From: Elymus sibiricus
Lineage: Eukaryota; Streptophyta; Magnoliopsida; Poales; Poaceae
NCBI GenBank assembly: GCA_039707655.1
Contig: CM077665.1
Span: 82,647,954 to 82,711,953 of the forward strand
Direction of reading: 5' to 3'
DNA length: 64,000 nucleotides
The notes beneath the pieces were generated by a model that saw nothing but the letters and a program-made list of their open reading frames with translations, searched no databases and was not told the DNA's origin. Of the stretch, positions 34,016 to 45,085 are shown one piece after another (the stretch's first letter is position 1; every line of letters starts with the position of its first letter). The position numbers and the translations under genes were made by a program.

Positions 34016-34313
34016 CTATTTTTACCTTTCGAGGCTTCGCTTCAGACACCCGATCGGTCTTCTTCTATTTTATTGGGATTTCGGGAGGACTACCGCCCGA
34101 CTTCCTTTTATTTATCTCGCTGTGCAGATTTAATGCCTTTGTGTGTATTACCTTTCTGCTCGTGTGCATCATGTTTGCATTTGTTATATCTTTTGTCCAA
34201 ACTGTCTTGCGAGTACATTCAAAGTACTCACCTGGCTTGTTGATTTGGCCAGATGTTGACGAAGGCGCACTAGTACAAAACAGGGCATCGGTCCACCCCT
34301 GAGAAGCCCATTA

Positions 34314-34634
34314 GTCCCGGTTCACTCACGAACCGGGACCCATGGGGGCATCGGTCCCGGTTCGTGAGGCCAGGGCGCCGGCCGGGCCACGTGGGCCATT
34401 AGTCCCGATTCGACTGACCCCTTTTGTCCCGGTTCCAGACACGAACTGGGACCAATGCGCCTCGCTCCTGGCCCACAACCATTGGTCCCGGTTTGTGGCT
34501 GGAACCGGGACTAAAGGTGACCCCTTTGGTCCCGGTTCCAGCCACGAACCGGGACCAATGCGCCTCGCTCCTGGCCCACAACCATTGGTCCCGGTTTGTG
34601 GCTGGAACCGGGACCAATGGTTGGCCTATATATA
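34314..34634. repeat. CACTA-2 left subterminal palindromes and TATA
   Basis: Copies of GGTCCCGGTTC / GAACCGGGACC and CGGTTTGTGGCTGGAACCGG are arranged as hairpins up to 34620. A TATATATA box follows at 34627-34634. Confidence 0.88.
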
Positions 34635-35016
34635 GCCCCCGCCCGCGAGCAGAGCAATGCATTGCTCTATTTTTTTGCCCGGCCGTGGGAGAGCTTTTGT
34701 GGTGCTCTAGCTCACCTCCTATGCACATGAGGTGTTCGATGAAATGCCCGAGCCACACTTAAGCTTTCTCCTCTCGAAGCTCCTTGTCCAAGCACCATTT
34801 TCCTCAAGATTTGTCTAGGTTTGGCGGTCCGTCCTATCCCGTCCCCGTCCTCACCGCCATCGATCGCCCGCGCCCATCTCGGCGCCGACAACACCGTGGT
34901 TAGCCTCTTCTTCTTATCTTCTTTCTAAAAGAAAAAAGTTCTTACTTGTGTGTTTTAATTAGATGCTCTAGAGAGTTATATGTTGTTCAATAATAAGAAC
35001 TATATAATGCACGCAG
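34635..35016 (+). other. 5' leader of the CACTA-2 transposase, with two deletions
   Basis: It aligns with 10704-11699 of CACTA-1. It lacks about 550-600 bp at about 34950 (junction CTTACTTGTGTGTTTTAATT) and most of the sequence between GAGAACTAT and ATGCACGCAG near 35003. These losses remove the small coiled-coil gene but leave the CAG just before the transposase ATG. Confidence 0.75.
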
Positions 35017-38000
35017 ATGAACCGGCAATGGATGTACGGTGACCGACGCACCTCTGAGTATATTAAGGGCCTGCATAATTTTCTCGAAGCGGCTGAGGCA
35101 AACAAGCAGAATGGTTTTATGCATTGTCCATGTACTGTCTGTGAGAATACGAAGGCTTTCTCCAACTCTAAAACCCTTCACTTCCACCTGCTTGAGAAGG
35201 GTTTTATGCCACACTATAATGTTTGGACCAAGCACGGAGAAAGAGGGGTTATGATGGAAGACAACGAAGAAGAACAGGATGATGACAACTACCCGCCCCC
35301 TGAATACGGTGATGCTGCAATGGGGGAAGCTGAAGATCAAGAGGAACCAGACGATGTGCCCGATGATGATCTTCGCCGGGTCATTGTTGATGCACAGAGA
35401 GAATGCGAAAGTGAAAGGGAGAAGTTGAAGTTCGATCGCATGTTAGAGGATCACAAAAAAGGGTTGTACCCAAATTGCGAAGATGACAACAGAAAGCTCG
35501 GTACCACACTGGAATTGCTGCAAGGGAAGGCAGACAATGGTGTATCTGACAAGGGATTTAGTTCGCTACTGAAAATAATGAAGAAGAAGCTTCCAAAGGA
35601 TAACGAATTGCCCAACAGTACGTACGAAGCAAAGAAGGTTCTATGCCCTCTAGGATTGGAGATGCAGAAGATACATGCATGCCCTAATGACTGCATCCTC
35701 TACCGCGGTGAGTACGAGGATTTGAACGCATGCCCGGTATGCGGTGCATTGCGGTATAAGATCAGACGAGATGACCCTGGTGATGTTGAGGGCGAGCGCC
35801 CCAGGAAGAGGGTTCCTGCCAAGGTGATGTGGTATGCTCCTATAATAGCACGGCTGAAACGTCTGTTCAGAAACAAAGAGCATGCCAAGTTGATGCGATG
35901 GCACAAAGAAGACCGTAAGAAAGACGGGAAGTTGAGAGCACCCGCTGACGGGTCGCAGTGGAGAAAAATCGAGAGAAGGTGTGGGGACTTTGCAGGTGAC
36001 GCAAGGAACGTATGGTTTGGTTTAAGTGCGGATGGCATTAATCCTTTTGGGGAGCAGAGCAGCAATCATAGCACCTGGCCCGTGACTCTATGTATCTATA
36101 ACCTTCCTCCTTGGTTGTGCATGAAGCGGAAGTTCATTATGATGCCAGTGCTCATCCAAGGCCCTAAGCAACCCGGCAATGACATTGATGTGTACCTAAG
36201 GCCATTAGTTGAAGAACTTTTACAGTTGTGGAATGGAGAAGGTGTACGTGTGTGGGATGAGCACAAACAGGAGGAATTTGACCTACATGCATTGCTGTTT
36301 GTAACCATCAACGATTGGCCTGCTCTCAGTAACCTTTCAGGACAGACAAATAAGGGATACCACGCATCCACACACTATTTAGATGACACCGACAGTATAT
36401 ATTTGGACAAATGCAGGAAGAATGTGTACCTGGGGCATCGTCGATTTCTTCCGACCAACCATCAATGTCGAAAGAAAGGAAAGCATTTCAAAGGTGAGGC
36501 AGATCACCGGAAGAAGCCCGCCCTCCGTACTGGTGATCACATACTTGATATGGTCAATGATTTACAAGTAATCTTTGGAAAGGGTCCTGGCGGACTATCT
36601 GTTCCGACTGACGATGCGGGACGCGCACCCATGTGGAAGAAGAAATCTATATTTTGGGACCTACCCTATTGGAAAGACCTAGAGGTCCGCTCTGCAATCG
36701 ACGTGATGCACGTGATGAAGAATCTTTGCGTGAACCTGCTAGGCTTCTTGGGAGTGTATGGGAAGACAAAAGATACACCGGAGGCACGGGAGGAACAGCA
36801 ACGTGTGCATGAAAAAGACGGCATGCATCCAAAGCAGTATGAAGGTCCTGCCAGCTACGCTCTTACCAAAGAAGAGAAGGAAATCTTCTTTGAATGCCTG
36901 CTCAGTATCAAGGTCCCGTCTGGCTTCTCGTCGAATATAAAGGGAATAATAAATATGGCAGAGAAAAAGTTCCAGAACCTAAAGTCTCATGACTGCCACG
37001 TGATTATGACGCAACTGCTTCCGGTTGCATTGAGGGGGCTTCTACCGGAAAACGTTCGATTAGCCATTGTGAAGCTATGTGCATTCCTCAATGCAATATC
37101 TCAGAAGGTGATCGATCCAGAAATCCTGCCAAGGTTAAGGAGTGATTTGGTGCAATGTCTTGTTAGTTTCGAGCTGGTGTTCCCACCATCCTTCTTCAAT
37201 ATCATGACGCACGTCCTAGTTCATCTAGTCGACGAGATTGTCGTTCTGGGCCCTGTATTTCTACACAATATGTTCCCCTTTGAGAGGTTCATGGGAGTCT
37301 TAAAGAAATATGTTCGTAACCGCGCTAGGCCAGAAGCAAGCATCTCCATGGGCCATCAAACAGAGGATGTCATTGGGTTTTGTGTTGACTTCATTCCTGA
37401 CCTTAAGAAGATTGGTCTCCCTCAATCGCGGTATGAGGGGAGACTGACTGGAAAAGGCACGCTAGGAGCGGACTCAATAATATGTAGGGACGGGCATTCT
37501 TGGTCTCAAGCACACTACACAGTTCTACAGAATTCTACCTTGGTGACCCCGTATGTCGATGAACACAAGAATATTCTGCGCTCCAAACACCCGGAGCAGT
37601 GTGACGACTGGATTACATATGAACACATCAGGACTTTCGGCAGTTGGTTGCAAACACGTCTCATGGGTGACAACACTGTTTCTGATGAGCTGTACTCGTT
37701 GGCCAGGGGACCATCTTCGACTGTATTGACTTACAAAGGGTACGAGATAAATGGGAATACATTTTACACGATCGCCCAAGATCAAAAGAGCACCAACCAA
37801 AACAGCGGTGTCCGCTTTCATGCAGCAACCAAGAGGGGAAAGGACACATATTATGGTTACATAGTGGACATATGGAAACTTGACTATGGACATGATTTCA
37901 AGGTCCCTTTGTTTCAGTGCAAATGGGTCAATCTGTCAGGAGGCGGGGTACAGGTAGACCCACAGTACGGAATGACAACAGTGGATCTCAACAATCTTGG

Positions 38001-38316
38001 GTACACAGACGAACCATTCGTCCTAGCCAATGATGTGGCGCAGGTTTTCTATGTGAAGGACATGTCTACCAAACCTAGAAAAAGAAAAGATAAGGAAGCG
38101 AATACATCATACGATGAGCCAAAGCGCCACATAGTTCTTTCAGGAAAAAGAGACATCGTGGGATTGGAGGGCAAGACAAACATGTCTGAAGATTATGAAA
38201 AGTTTCATGAAATTCCTCCCTTCAAAGTCAAGGCTGACCCAAGCACCCTGTTAAACGATGAAGATTATCCATGGTTACGGCGCAATAAGCAAAGGACACA
38301 AGCGAAGAAAAAGTGA
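35017..38316 (+). CDS. TNP2-type CACTA transposase, intact
   Basis: A 1099-residue uninterrupted frame, full size for plant En/Spm TNP2. It catalyses CACTA excision and insertion in the nucleus, with TNPA bringing the ends together. The N-terminus is a Transpos_assoc-type domain (about 1-75; WMYGDRRTSEYIKG, CPCTVC), followed by an acidic linker (85-130), a Cys patch (HACPNDC...ACPVCG, about 218-240) and the DDE-type Transposase_21 region with D339 (LSADGINPFGE) and D433 (TINDWPALSN), then IDVMHVMKNLC. DUF4218 follows (about 690-800; FPPSFFNIMTHVLVHL, FPFERFMGVLKKYVRNRARP) and DUF4216 (about 929-1010; YYGYIVDIWKLDY, VPLFQCKWV). The tail is basic (KQRTQAKKK). The start follows a CAG acceptor, as in CACTA-1. 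The catalytic Glu cannot be assigned by eye. Expression is not evident: the leader carries deletions. Confidence 0.93.
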   Translation: MNRQWMYGDRRTSEYIKGLHNFLEAAEANKQNGFMHCPCTVCENTKAFSNSKTLHFHLLEKGFMPHYNVWTKHGERGVMMEDNEEEQDDDNYPPPEYGDAAMGEAEDQEEPDDVPDDDLRRVIVDAQRECESEREKLKFDRMLEDHKKGLYPNCEDDNRKLGTTLELLQGKADNGVSDKGFSSLLKIMKKKLPKDNELPNSTYEAKKVLCPLGLEMQKIHACPNDCILYRGEYEDLNACPVCGALRYKIRRDDPGDVEGERPRKRVPAKVMWYAPIIARLKRLFRNKEHAKLMRWHKEDRKKDGKLRAPADGSQWRKIERRCGDFAGDARNVWFGLSADGINPFGEQSSNHSTWPVTLCIYNLPPWLCMKRKFIMMPVLIQGPKQPGNDIDVYLRPLVEELLQLWNGEGVRVWDEHKQEEFDLHALLFVTINDWPALSNLSGQTNKGYHASTHYLDDTDSIYLDKCRKNVYLGHRRFLPTNHQCRKKGKHFKGEADHRKKPALRTGDHILDMVNDLQVIFGKGPGGLSVPTDDAGRAPMWKKKSIFWDLPYWKDLEVRSAIDVMHVMKNLCVNLLGFLGVYGKTKDTPEAREEQQRVHEKDGMHPKQYEGPASYALTKEEKEIFFECLLSIKVPSGFSSNIKGIINMAEKKFQNLKSHDCHVIMTQLLPVALRGLLPENVRLAIVKLCAFLNAISQKVIDPEILPRLRSDLVQCLVSFELVFPPSFFNIMTHVLVHLVDEIVVLGPVFLHNMFPFERFMGVLKKYVRNRARPEASISMGHQTEDVIGFCVDFIPDLKKIGLPQSRYEGRLTGKGTLGADSIICRDGHSWSQAHYTVLQNSTLVTPYVDEHKNILRSKHPEQCDDWITYEHIRTFGSWLQTRLMGDNTVSDELYSLARGPSSTVLTYKGYEINGNTFYTIAQDQKSTNQNSGVRFHAATKRGKDTYYGYIVDIWKLDYGHDFKVPLFQCKWVNLSGGGVQVDPQYGMTTVDLNNLGYTDEPFVLANDVAQVFYVKDMSTKPRKRKDKEANTSYDEPKRHIVLSGKRDIVGLEGKTNMSEDYEKFHEIPPFKVKADPSTLLNDEDYPWLRRNKQRTQAKKK

Positions 38317-39270
38317 AGACTTTCTCTCCACAACTATATCATTGCAGTTACATGTGAAGAAATTAAATGAAATTTCTTTGTAACAGATGAGTTTCCGTCC
38401 GAAACCCTGATACTTCGAAAGAGATTGTCCATTTTGTACACGAAGTGCATCCAGTTTTTGCCGTAACCCTCTCAACTTTTTAGCACATGCTATGTGGGTG
38501 AAATGATGATACCATGCCAACTTTCAACCTTTTCAGAGTTCATTTGAAGTGCTTTTCAATTTCAGGGTCATTTAGCTCAAAGAATGAACTAATAGCAAAA
38601 AGAATGAACTAGAAAACCTTTATGAAACTCTAATAGCAAAAATAATGAACTAAAAATAATCAATTAAAAAATTCTGTTATGATCAACTAAAATAAAACTA
38701 TAATATTCTTCAATACCAAAAAGAATCAACTAAAAAGCTTTTATAAAACTCTAATAGCAAAAGGAATCAACTAAAAATATTTTATAAACCTCTAGTATTT
38801 ATGAAACTAAAATTATATAAAATTTATGCAACTAAAGTTATCAAAGTATTTTTTGTTCAAAACATTAATAGCAAAAAGAATCACTCAAAAACTCTAAGTA
38901 TTTAGTTGTAAGTAGAAACAAAAGAAAATAAATAAAGCAAAAAAAAGCAAAAAAAACAAAAGAAAATAAATAAAGCAAAAAAAAACAAAATAAATAAATA
39001 AAGCAAAAAAAACAAAAGAAAATAAATAAAGCAAAAAAATGCCGGCTATTGGGCAACCACGGCCTGCATACGACTAGAAACCCTCTAGTTGGGCCAGGAT
39101 GCAGGCCCGCAGAAGGCCCAGTAGGCCCACGGCAGAGATAGTGCGTTTAGGCCCGTAGGCCTGCATTAGAGAGGAGCTCGAAACGGTGGCCGCAGCCGCG
39201 CTTATAAACCAGTGCGGGCGCTAGTCAACTAGCGAGGTGGGACTAAACTTCCACGCCCCGACGCCGTAGA
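38317..39270. other. 3' flank of transposase; AT-rich, no gene
   Basis: It holds one copy of the about 338-bp block that is triplicated in CACTA-1, then A-rich AATAGCAAAAAGAATCAACTA repeats, A-runs with AAATAAATAAAGC repeats (38910-39040), and a GC-richer promoter-like segment (GGGCCAGGATGCAGGCCCGC; TTATAAA at about 39203). Confidence 0.65.
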
Positions 39271-39525
39271 GCCCTTTGGTCCCGGTTCGTGGCACCAACC
39301 GAGACCAATGCCCACCTTTGGTCCCGGTTGGTGGCACCAACCGGGACCAATGCCACCCTTTAGTCCCGGTTGGTGCCACCAACCGGGACCAAAGGTCTCT
39401 GCTTCCCGCCCTTTGGGCTGACGAAAAGAGACCTTTGGTCCCGGTTGGTGGCACCAACCGGGACTAAAGGTGGGCATTGGTCCCGGTTGGTGGCACCAAC
39501 CGGGACCAAAGGTCTCCCTATATAA
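39271..39525 (+). promoter_or_regulatory. internal palindrome cluster and TATA box of the second CACTA-2 gene
   Basis: At least four near-perfect palindromes built on CCGGTTGGTGGCACCAACCG with GGTCCC/GGGACC arms lie at 39278-39509, followed by TATATAAG at 39519-39526. The layout matches CACTA-1, but the palindromes are more regular here and should fold into strong hairpins. Confidence 0.72.
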
Positions 39526-39539
39526 GCGGGAGTTGGGAA

Positions 39540-40774
39540 AATTTGCCAAAGACATCTGCTATTTCCCCCGACGCCGCCAGGCTGCCCGAGCTCGCCGTCG
39601 ACGCCCTCGCCGCCCTCTGCCCCATCGACGCCGTCAGGCTGCTCCTCGTCGCCATCGCCGCCGAGCCCCCGCTGCCCCGACGCCCTCTGCCCCGATGCCG
39701 GCGCCGCTCCCCGCGTCCCTGCTGCCCCGACGCCGCCCGCCGTGCCCCCCTGCCCCTGCCCCGACGCCGCCCCTAGTGAGCCCCCCCCCTTCCCCCGCGC
39801 CGCCGCCACTGCTCTGCTTGCCGCGCCGTGCCCCTGCTCTGCTTGCCGCACCGCCGCCGCCACCGCCGCCCCGGCCGGATCTGCCTTTTTTTTTGTTGTA
39901 TGTATATGCAGTATGTATGTATGTATGTATGTACGGATGCTGTATGTATGTATGTATATGCAGTATGTATGTATGGATGGATGATCCATAGAAAGTTTTT
40001 ATATATGCATTGATACAATTTTATTTGTGTTCATAGATTTTTTTTGTTCATAGATGTATGGTTTTTTTTGTTTATAGAAAGTTTTTATATATGAGCAATG
40101 ATGATCCATAGAAAGTTTTTATATATGCATTGATATATGAGCAATGATGATCCATAGAAAGTTTTTATATATGCATTGATACAATTTTATTTTTGTTCAT
40201 AGAATTTTTTTTGTTCATAGATGTATGCTTTTTTTTGTTTATAGAAAGTTTTTGTCATGAGGGGGGACGTCGGACATGCATGAGAGAGAGGCGGTCCACT
40301 CGTCGGACATGTCATGTGGATTTTTTTTGTTCATATAGAAAACTCTGGTAACTTCGACATGAGGGGGGGACGTCGATCAACCCCCTCCCGCCCCTACCCG
40401 TAAAAGTTAAAATGTTCATATATTCAAAATGAGTTAAAATGAGTTAAAAGTTACTTACTCCCGGTCCGCTCGCCCGACCAACTCTCGAGGCCACCTGTAC
40501 CCCCTCCCCGATAACTTCGACATGAGGGGGGACGTCGGACATGAGGGGTGAGCGTCGTTGTCGTCTACCCCCTCCCCGATAACTTCGACATGAGGAGGGA
40601 CGTCGGACATGACATGAGGGGTGAGCGTCGTTGTCGTCTACCCCCTTCGGTAACATAGATAACTCCGGTAACATAGATTTATCAAGAATGCCCCCATTAT
40701 GGATGTGCACAAGTTGATCCAATTTTTTTCTGATCTCATCTATATATATATATTCTTCTATATTTGCAGAAACA
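39540..40774. repeat. GC-rich and low-complexity leader of the second CACTA-2 gene
   Basis: 39560-39880 is CGCC/GCCGCC-rich. 39895-39985 is a TATGTATG microsatellite. 39985-40255 has tandem units of CATAGAAAGTTTTTATATAT with ATGCATTGATACAATTTTAT. 40255-40650 repeats GGGGGGACGTCGGACATG and CTACCCCCTCCCCGATAA. No protein-coding evidence. Confidence 0.75.
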
Positions 40775-43700
40775 ATGGATCAAAGAGACTTGGAACAAGA
40801 ACAGTTGTTGGGGGAGATAATCCTCGCCGAAGGTGATGCTGTCTTGTCGTTTCTCAACGACACCGATGGAACAATGGAGGAGGAAGGACATGATCATGAT
40901 GGCTCCGGTGACATGATCATGATGGCTCCGGAGGTGCTGACTAGCTAATTGATGCATTAATTGTTTTGGTATGTAGATATATTAACTCTTCTTTCTTCTT
41001 TTATAGCCCTCCGGATCGAGCCAAACTTCGGTAACGAGACGAGGCCCGAAGAAGAGGTTGCGCAAGGATGAAAGGTTCACGATCACAGCACTCGCGGACG
41101 ATGGCCTACCGATTGAACCCAAGTGGACCAAGGACGTATTTTCTACTCAGTGCGGAGCTATTGTTAGGGACAACATCCCGATCAGCATCAAGCAATGGAA
41201 TAAGCCTAAGGACGACGCCCCTGAAGGTGAATATGTCACCGATAGACAGAAAGATGATCTTTGGACCTTGCTGAAGGCAAATTTCACCCTACCGCCAGAG
41301 GAGGATCCGAATAAGCCAGTTATAGAGCCACTGGTCAAGGCGTGTGCTCTTAAGAAGATGGCAGATCTATTCAGGAGGTGGAAGAAGGAGTTGAAATCAA
41401 AGTTTGTCGACAAAGGTGAGACTCCAGAATTCATCGGCCGATTTGAGAAGATAAGAGATCACTGGCCTGCATTTGTGGCCTACAAGACATCAGACAAGAG
41501 TAAGAAAATGTCAGAGACAAACAAGAACAACGCTGCAAAGAAGCAGTATCACCATCACACGGGGTCAGGTGGCTACCTCAAAGCCCGGCCATTGTGGGAC
41601 AAAGCTGAGAATGACCTGATTGCTAAAGGGGTCGAACCAGAGACATTGAACTGGCCAGACCGTTCAAGGACTTGGTTCTTCGGGGTTGGGGGAACTTTGG
41701 ACCCTGAAACAGGGAAGTGCCGTTGGACGGACGAGCAACTTGCAATACCCGTCACGAAGCTTCAGAAGTATATCACCGCAGCGCAGGAAGGGACGTTCAT
41801 TCCCGACAGAGAGAAGGACGAGCTGACTGAGGCCCTAGGGAATGCTGAGCACCCTGGACGAACACGAGGCACACCAGGCTCCGTTCCGTGGAAGGTTGGG
41901 TTTCCCGACGCAGGCGGTTACAGAAGCCGGGAGAGAAAGAGGAAAGCGGAGCTGAGCGACATGCAGAAGATGAGTGCAAGACTACAAAAGCTAGAGGAAG
42001 AACTTGAGAGCCAGCGAGCTGCCGGCCAACCATCTCAGCGGCACGAAGCTACCCCAGAAGCTACCCCGCCATCTCAGCGGAGAAGCAGCGTGGCTTCCAC
42101 GGAGCCCGTTCAGACTGACTTCCCGGAGCCTATCTACCCCGTGGATACTATCACGGAGGCTCAAAATTGCGAGCTTATGACGAAATGCCATAACCTCACT
42201 TTCAAGGCGGCTTTCGGCTCTGTTGCACCTCCTCAACCCAACGGAACTTTTCACTGCCTTCTGATTCCACATGGCTATGCTGTTGTGATGGTGGATGAAG
42301 TAATGGAGGGATTTGAGGAGCTCGAGCTTTACCACTCTACGGGTGAAGGGGAGAATCAGTTGGTTCGTGCTCTAAGGAGTACATGTCTATGGCAGAAGGA
42401 GTACATCAAGCTTCCAAACTGGACGCCTCCGCCTCCTCCTCCTCCTCCGGCGAGTCAGGGCACTCCGCCTCCTCCTCCTCCTCCTCCTCCGGCGAGTGAT
42501 CAGGGCACTTCGCCTCCTTCTCCGGCTCCTCCGACGCGTGAGGGCACTCCGCCTCCTCCTTCGCCTACTCCGGCGCGTCGGAGCAGTCCGCCTCCTCCTC
42601 CGCCTCGTCGGCAACGGCGGAAGACAGACGCCGCCGCTCCGGCTCCTCCGGCGCGTCGGAGCACTCCGCCTCCTTCTCCGCCTCGTCAGCAACGACGGAA
42701 GAGAGACGCCGCCGCTCCGCCGGCTAGCAGTACAAGCAGAGGCGGGAGGCAATTCAGATACGGTCCATATCTCAAGCCTCTGGAAAAGTTACCATATGAG
42801 AGGACCGAGAAGGAAAACGAGGACATAGTTCGTGCCCAAGTGAGGGCCCATTTTGCAAAGAAAACTCCACCTCCGAAGGAAACAATAGATCCGGTGAAAG
42901 TGAAGCGCACTATCGATGCCCTGAAGCGACCACCACCGCCTCCGCCGCAATCCAACTATGACCGCATTATTCAAAAGACATATGATGAAGCGCGGCGGTC
43001 GGGAAGTACTTCTAGTGATGCAAGGTTAGCAGAACGAAGAAGTGGGAAAACAATTCCCCAGCTCGGCGAACAGGAGAAGAAATCGTGCCCCCCGCTCAAG
43101 GTGTCTAGCGATATCGTGGCTAATCATCCGGGGATGGTGCTCGGTACCAATCCTGGTGATTACTTGGGGGATGATGTAATTTTTGAAATGGCTGAGGTAC
43201 CAAAAGAAGAATATAAATACGTGCACGGGAAGCCTCTCGTCAAACCTGACCATCCTCCTCTAACAACGATGATGTACAAATTGCATGAGTGGTACTTGGA
43301 AACCTGCAGGAAGAATGGGTCCGATAGTTTGCTGGTGAGAATTAAAGATGAGCACGACCTCATTGGAGTCGACCTGATGCCTGTTGAATTTGTGGAGTTA
43401 TTTCAGTTATTCAATCAAAAGGCCCTCGACAAACAAATCATGACTTGCTACTGTCTATAAGTATTACTTCTGTAAATAAGTCTCTAGCTCAGCTCGTTCA
43501 TTGCATGTATATATAATTATCCTCACTATATTATGCAGATTGAAGATCGTCGAATGCAAAAAAAGACAAATCTATGACATTGGGTTCATTAGCCCAAATA
43601 CCGTAAATGAATGGGCGGTACAAGAAAGAGTTAAAGATACCGAGGAAAACTTGCTAAAAGCGTTCCTTCGACATCAAAACAAAAGGGAAATACTTTTTCC

Positions 43701-44490
43701 TTACAACTTCAAGTGAGTGTTACTGTCTTCTGCATATTCGGTTTGTCTTACTCGAGGTTAAGTACTGTAATTGATGAGTTATGCGTGCGCAGTTTCCACT
43801 ATATTCTGCTATCCATTAAGCTTGACGAGGGAGTAGTAACTGTCTTTGACTCGAGACGTAAAGATCCCAAGGATTATGCGGACATGACTGCAATGCTCCA
43901 GAAGTAAGTTCAATCAATACCGGGACCATATCGACAACTTTCGTTCATTTCCTGATATCAAGTAATCATTTTCTTTGCCTGGCAGGGTTTGGAAATAGTT
44001 CACCGGACAGGTTCCGGGTCTGAAGAACGAGCTGCGATTTACACACCCCAAAGTAAGTAGTACTAGCTAGTTCCGTGCATCTCTCATTGATTCCAGTTTC
44101 ATCAATACCATTATCGTGCTTGATTATCAGTTTGATTGAACTATTTTCTCGTAAAGTTCTTGTGGCAGGAACCCGGGAATAATTTATGTGGATACTACGT
44201 TTGTGAGTACATTCGCCACAGGACCTCTGAGCGGGGCAGATCTGAAGAACAATTTGAAGTATGTAAACAATATTCACAATTTTTTTTATTACCATCAATT
44301 GTGTTGTGTTTCATTCATATATATGTATTGACCCCCTTCTTTAAATTAGATCTGGTAGATGCGGGATGAACTCCTACCACATGATCGCATACGAGCAATT
44401 CAAGAGGAATTGGCGGGATTCTTTCTTGACCACGTCATACATGAAAAGGGAGAATACCATGCGGAAATTCAATGGGAGTTTGGCGCTTGA
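40775..44490 (+). pseudogene. second CACTA-2 gene: TNPA-like protein with Ulp1-like C-terminus, splice and nonsense mutations
   Basis: Exons by comparison with CACTA-1: 40775-40933, 41007-43456, 43539-43712, 43793-43903, 43986-44052, 44169-44258, 44350-44490. The large exon is intact: acidic N-terminus, TNPA/Ptta-like region (SRTWFFGVGGTLDPETGKCR), a coiled-coil patch (SARLQKLEEELESQ), a poly-proline linker (about 42425-42690) and a basic/acidic segment. The tail encodes a C48 peptidase-like fold with FHYILLSIKLDE (His), VVTVFDSRRKD (Asp) and PGNNLCGYYVCEYIR (Cys). It is broken by a donor change to ATAAGT (43457) and stops at 43996-43998 and 44356-44358. Without splicing at 43457 translation stops at 43460, leaving a TNPA-like protein of about 870 residues without protease tail, which might still bind the palindromes. 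Confidence 0.85.
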
Positions 44491-44811
44491 TGATGTCAGG
44501 GATGTTATATTGTATATATGTAGTAGCGTCGGATAGATTTACGAAAACTTGTTGTTCGACCAATCTCTCGGAGAAAGAGAGGTCGATCACTTCTCTCCGT
44601 ATATGTTCATGACGATCTTATGTACTTAATGGTTCCTTCATTTGCTTACTAGCTAGCGTGTCGAGTTCTCTCTATAGTAGCTAGCGTCGACCAAGCACGG
44701 AGAAAGAGAGGACACTTCTCTCTATTAGCTAGCTAACACAATATGAAACCCCTAAACCCTCCAAAACCCCTAAACCCCCCCCCCCCCTTTCAAAAAAAAA
44801 ACCCAGCGCCT
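44491..44811. other. 3' flank of the second CACTA-2 gene
   Basis: Matches 21329-21714 of CACTA-1: GAGAAAGAGAGGTCGATCAC repeats, GCTAGCGTCGACC repeats, then C- and A-runs at about 44775-44800. No gene seen. Confidence 0.6.
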
Positions 44812-45085
44812 TTTGGTCCCGGTTGGTGTTACCAACCGGGACTAAAGATCCTCCTGCCTGAGTGCTGTGAAGCGGCCACGTGGAGCTCCTTTAGTCCCGG
44901 TTGGTGTTACCAACCGGGACTAAAGGTCCTCCTGCCTGGGCTCCCCACAGCGGCCACGTGGAGCCCCTTTGGTCCCGGTTCGTAAACGAACCGGGACTAA
45001 AGGTTTTGGGCTTTAGTCCCGACCCTTTAGTCCCGGTTCCAGAACCGGGACTAAAGCCCCTCTGGAACCGGGACTAATGGGCCTT
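44812..45085. repeat. CACTA-2 right subterminal palindromes
   Basis: Palindromes such as CCGGTTGGTGTTACCAACCG (44819 and 44897) and CCCGGTTCGTAAACGAACCG (about 44975), with GGGACTAAAG arms, end 12 bp before the 3' terminus. The unit with TCCTCCTGCCTG...CGGCCACGTGGAG occurs twice. Confidence 0.88.
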
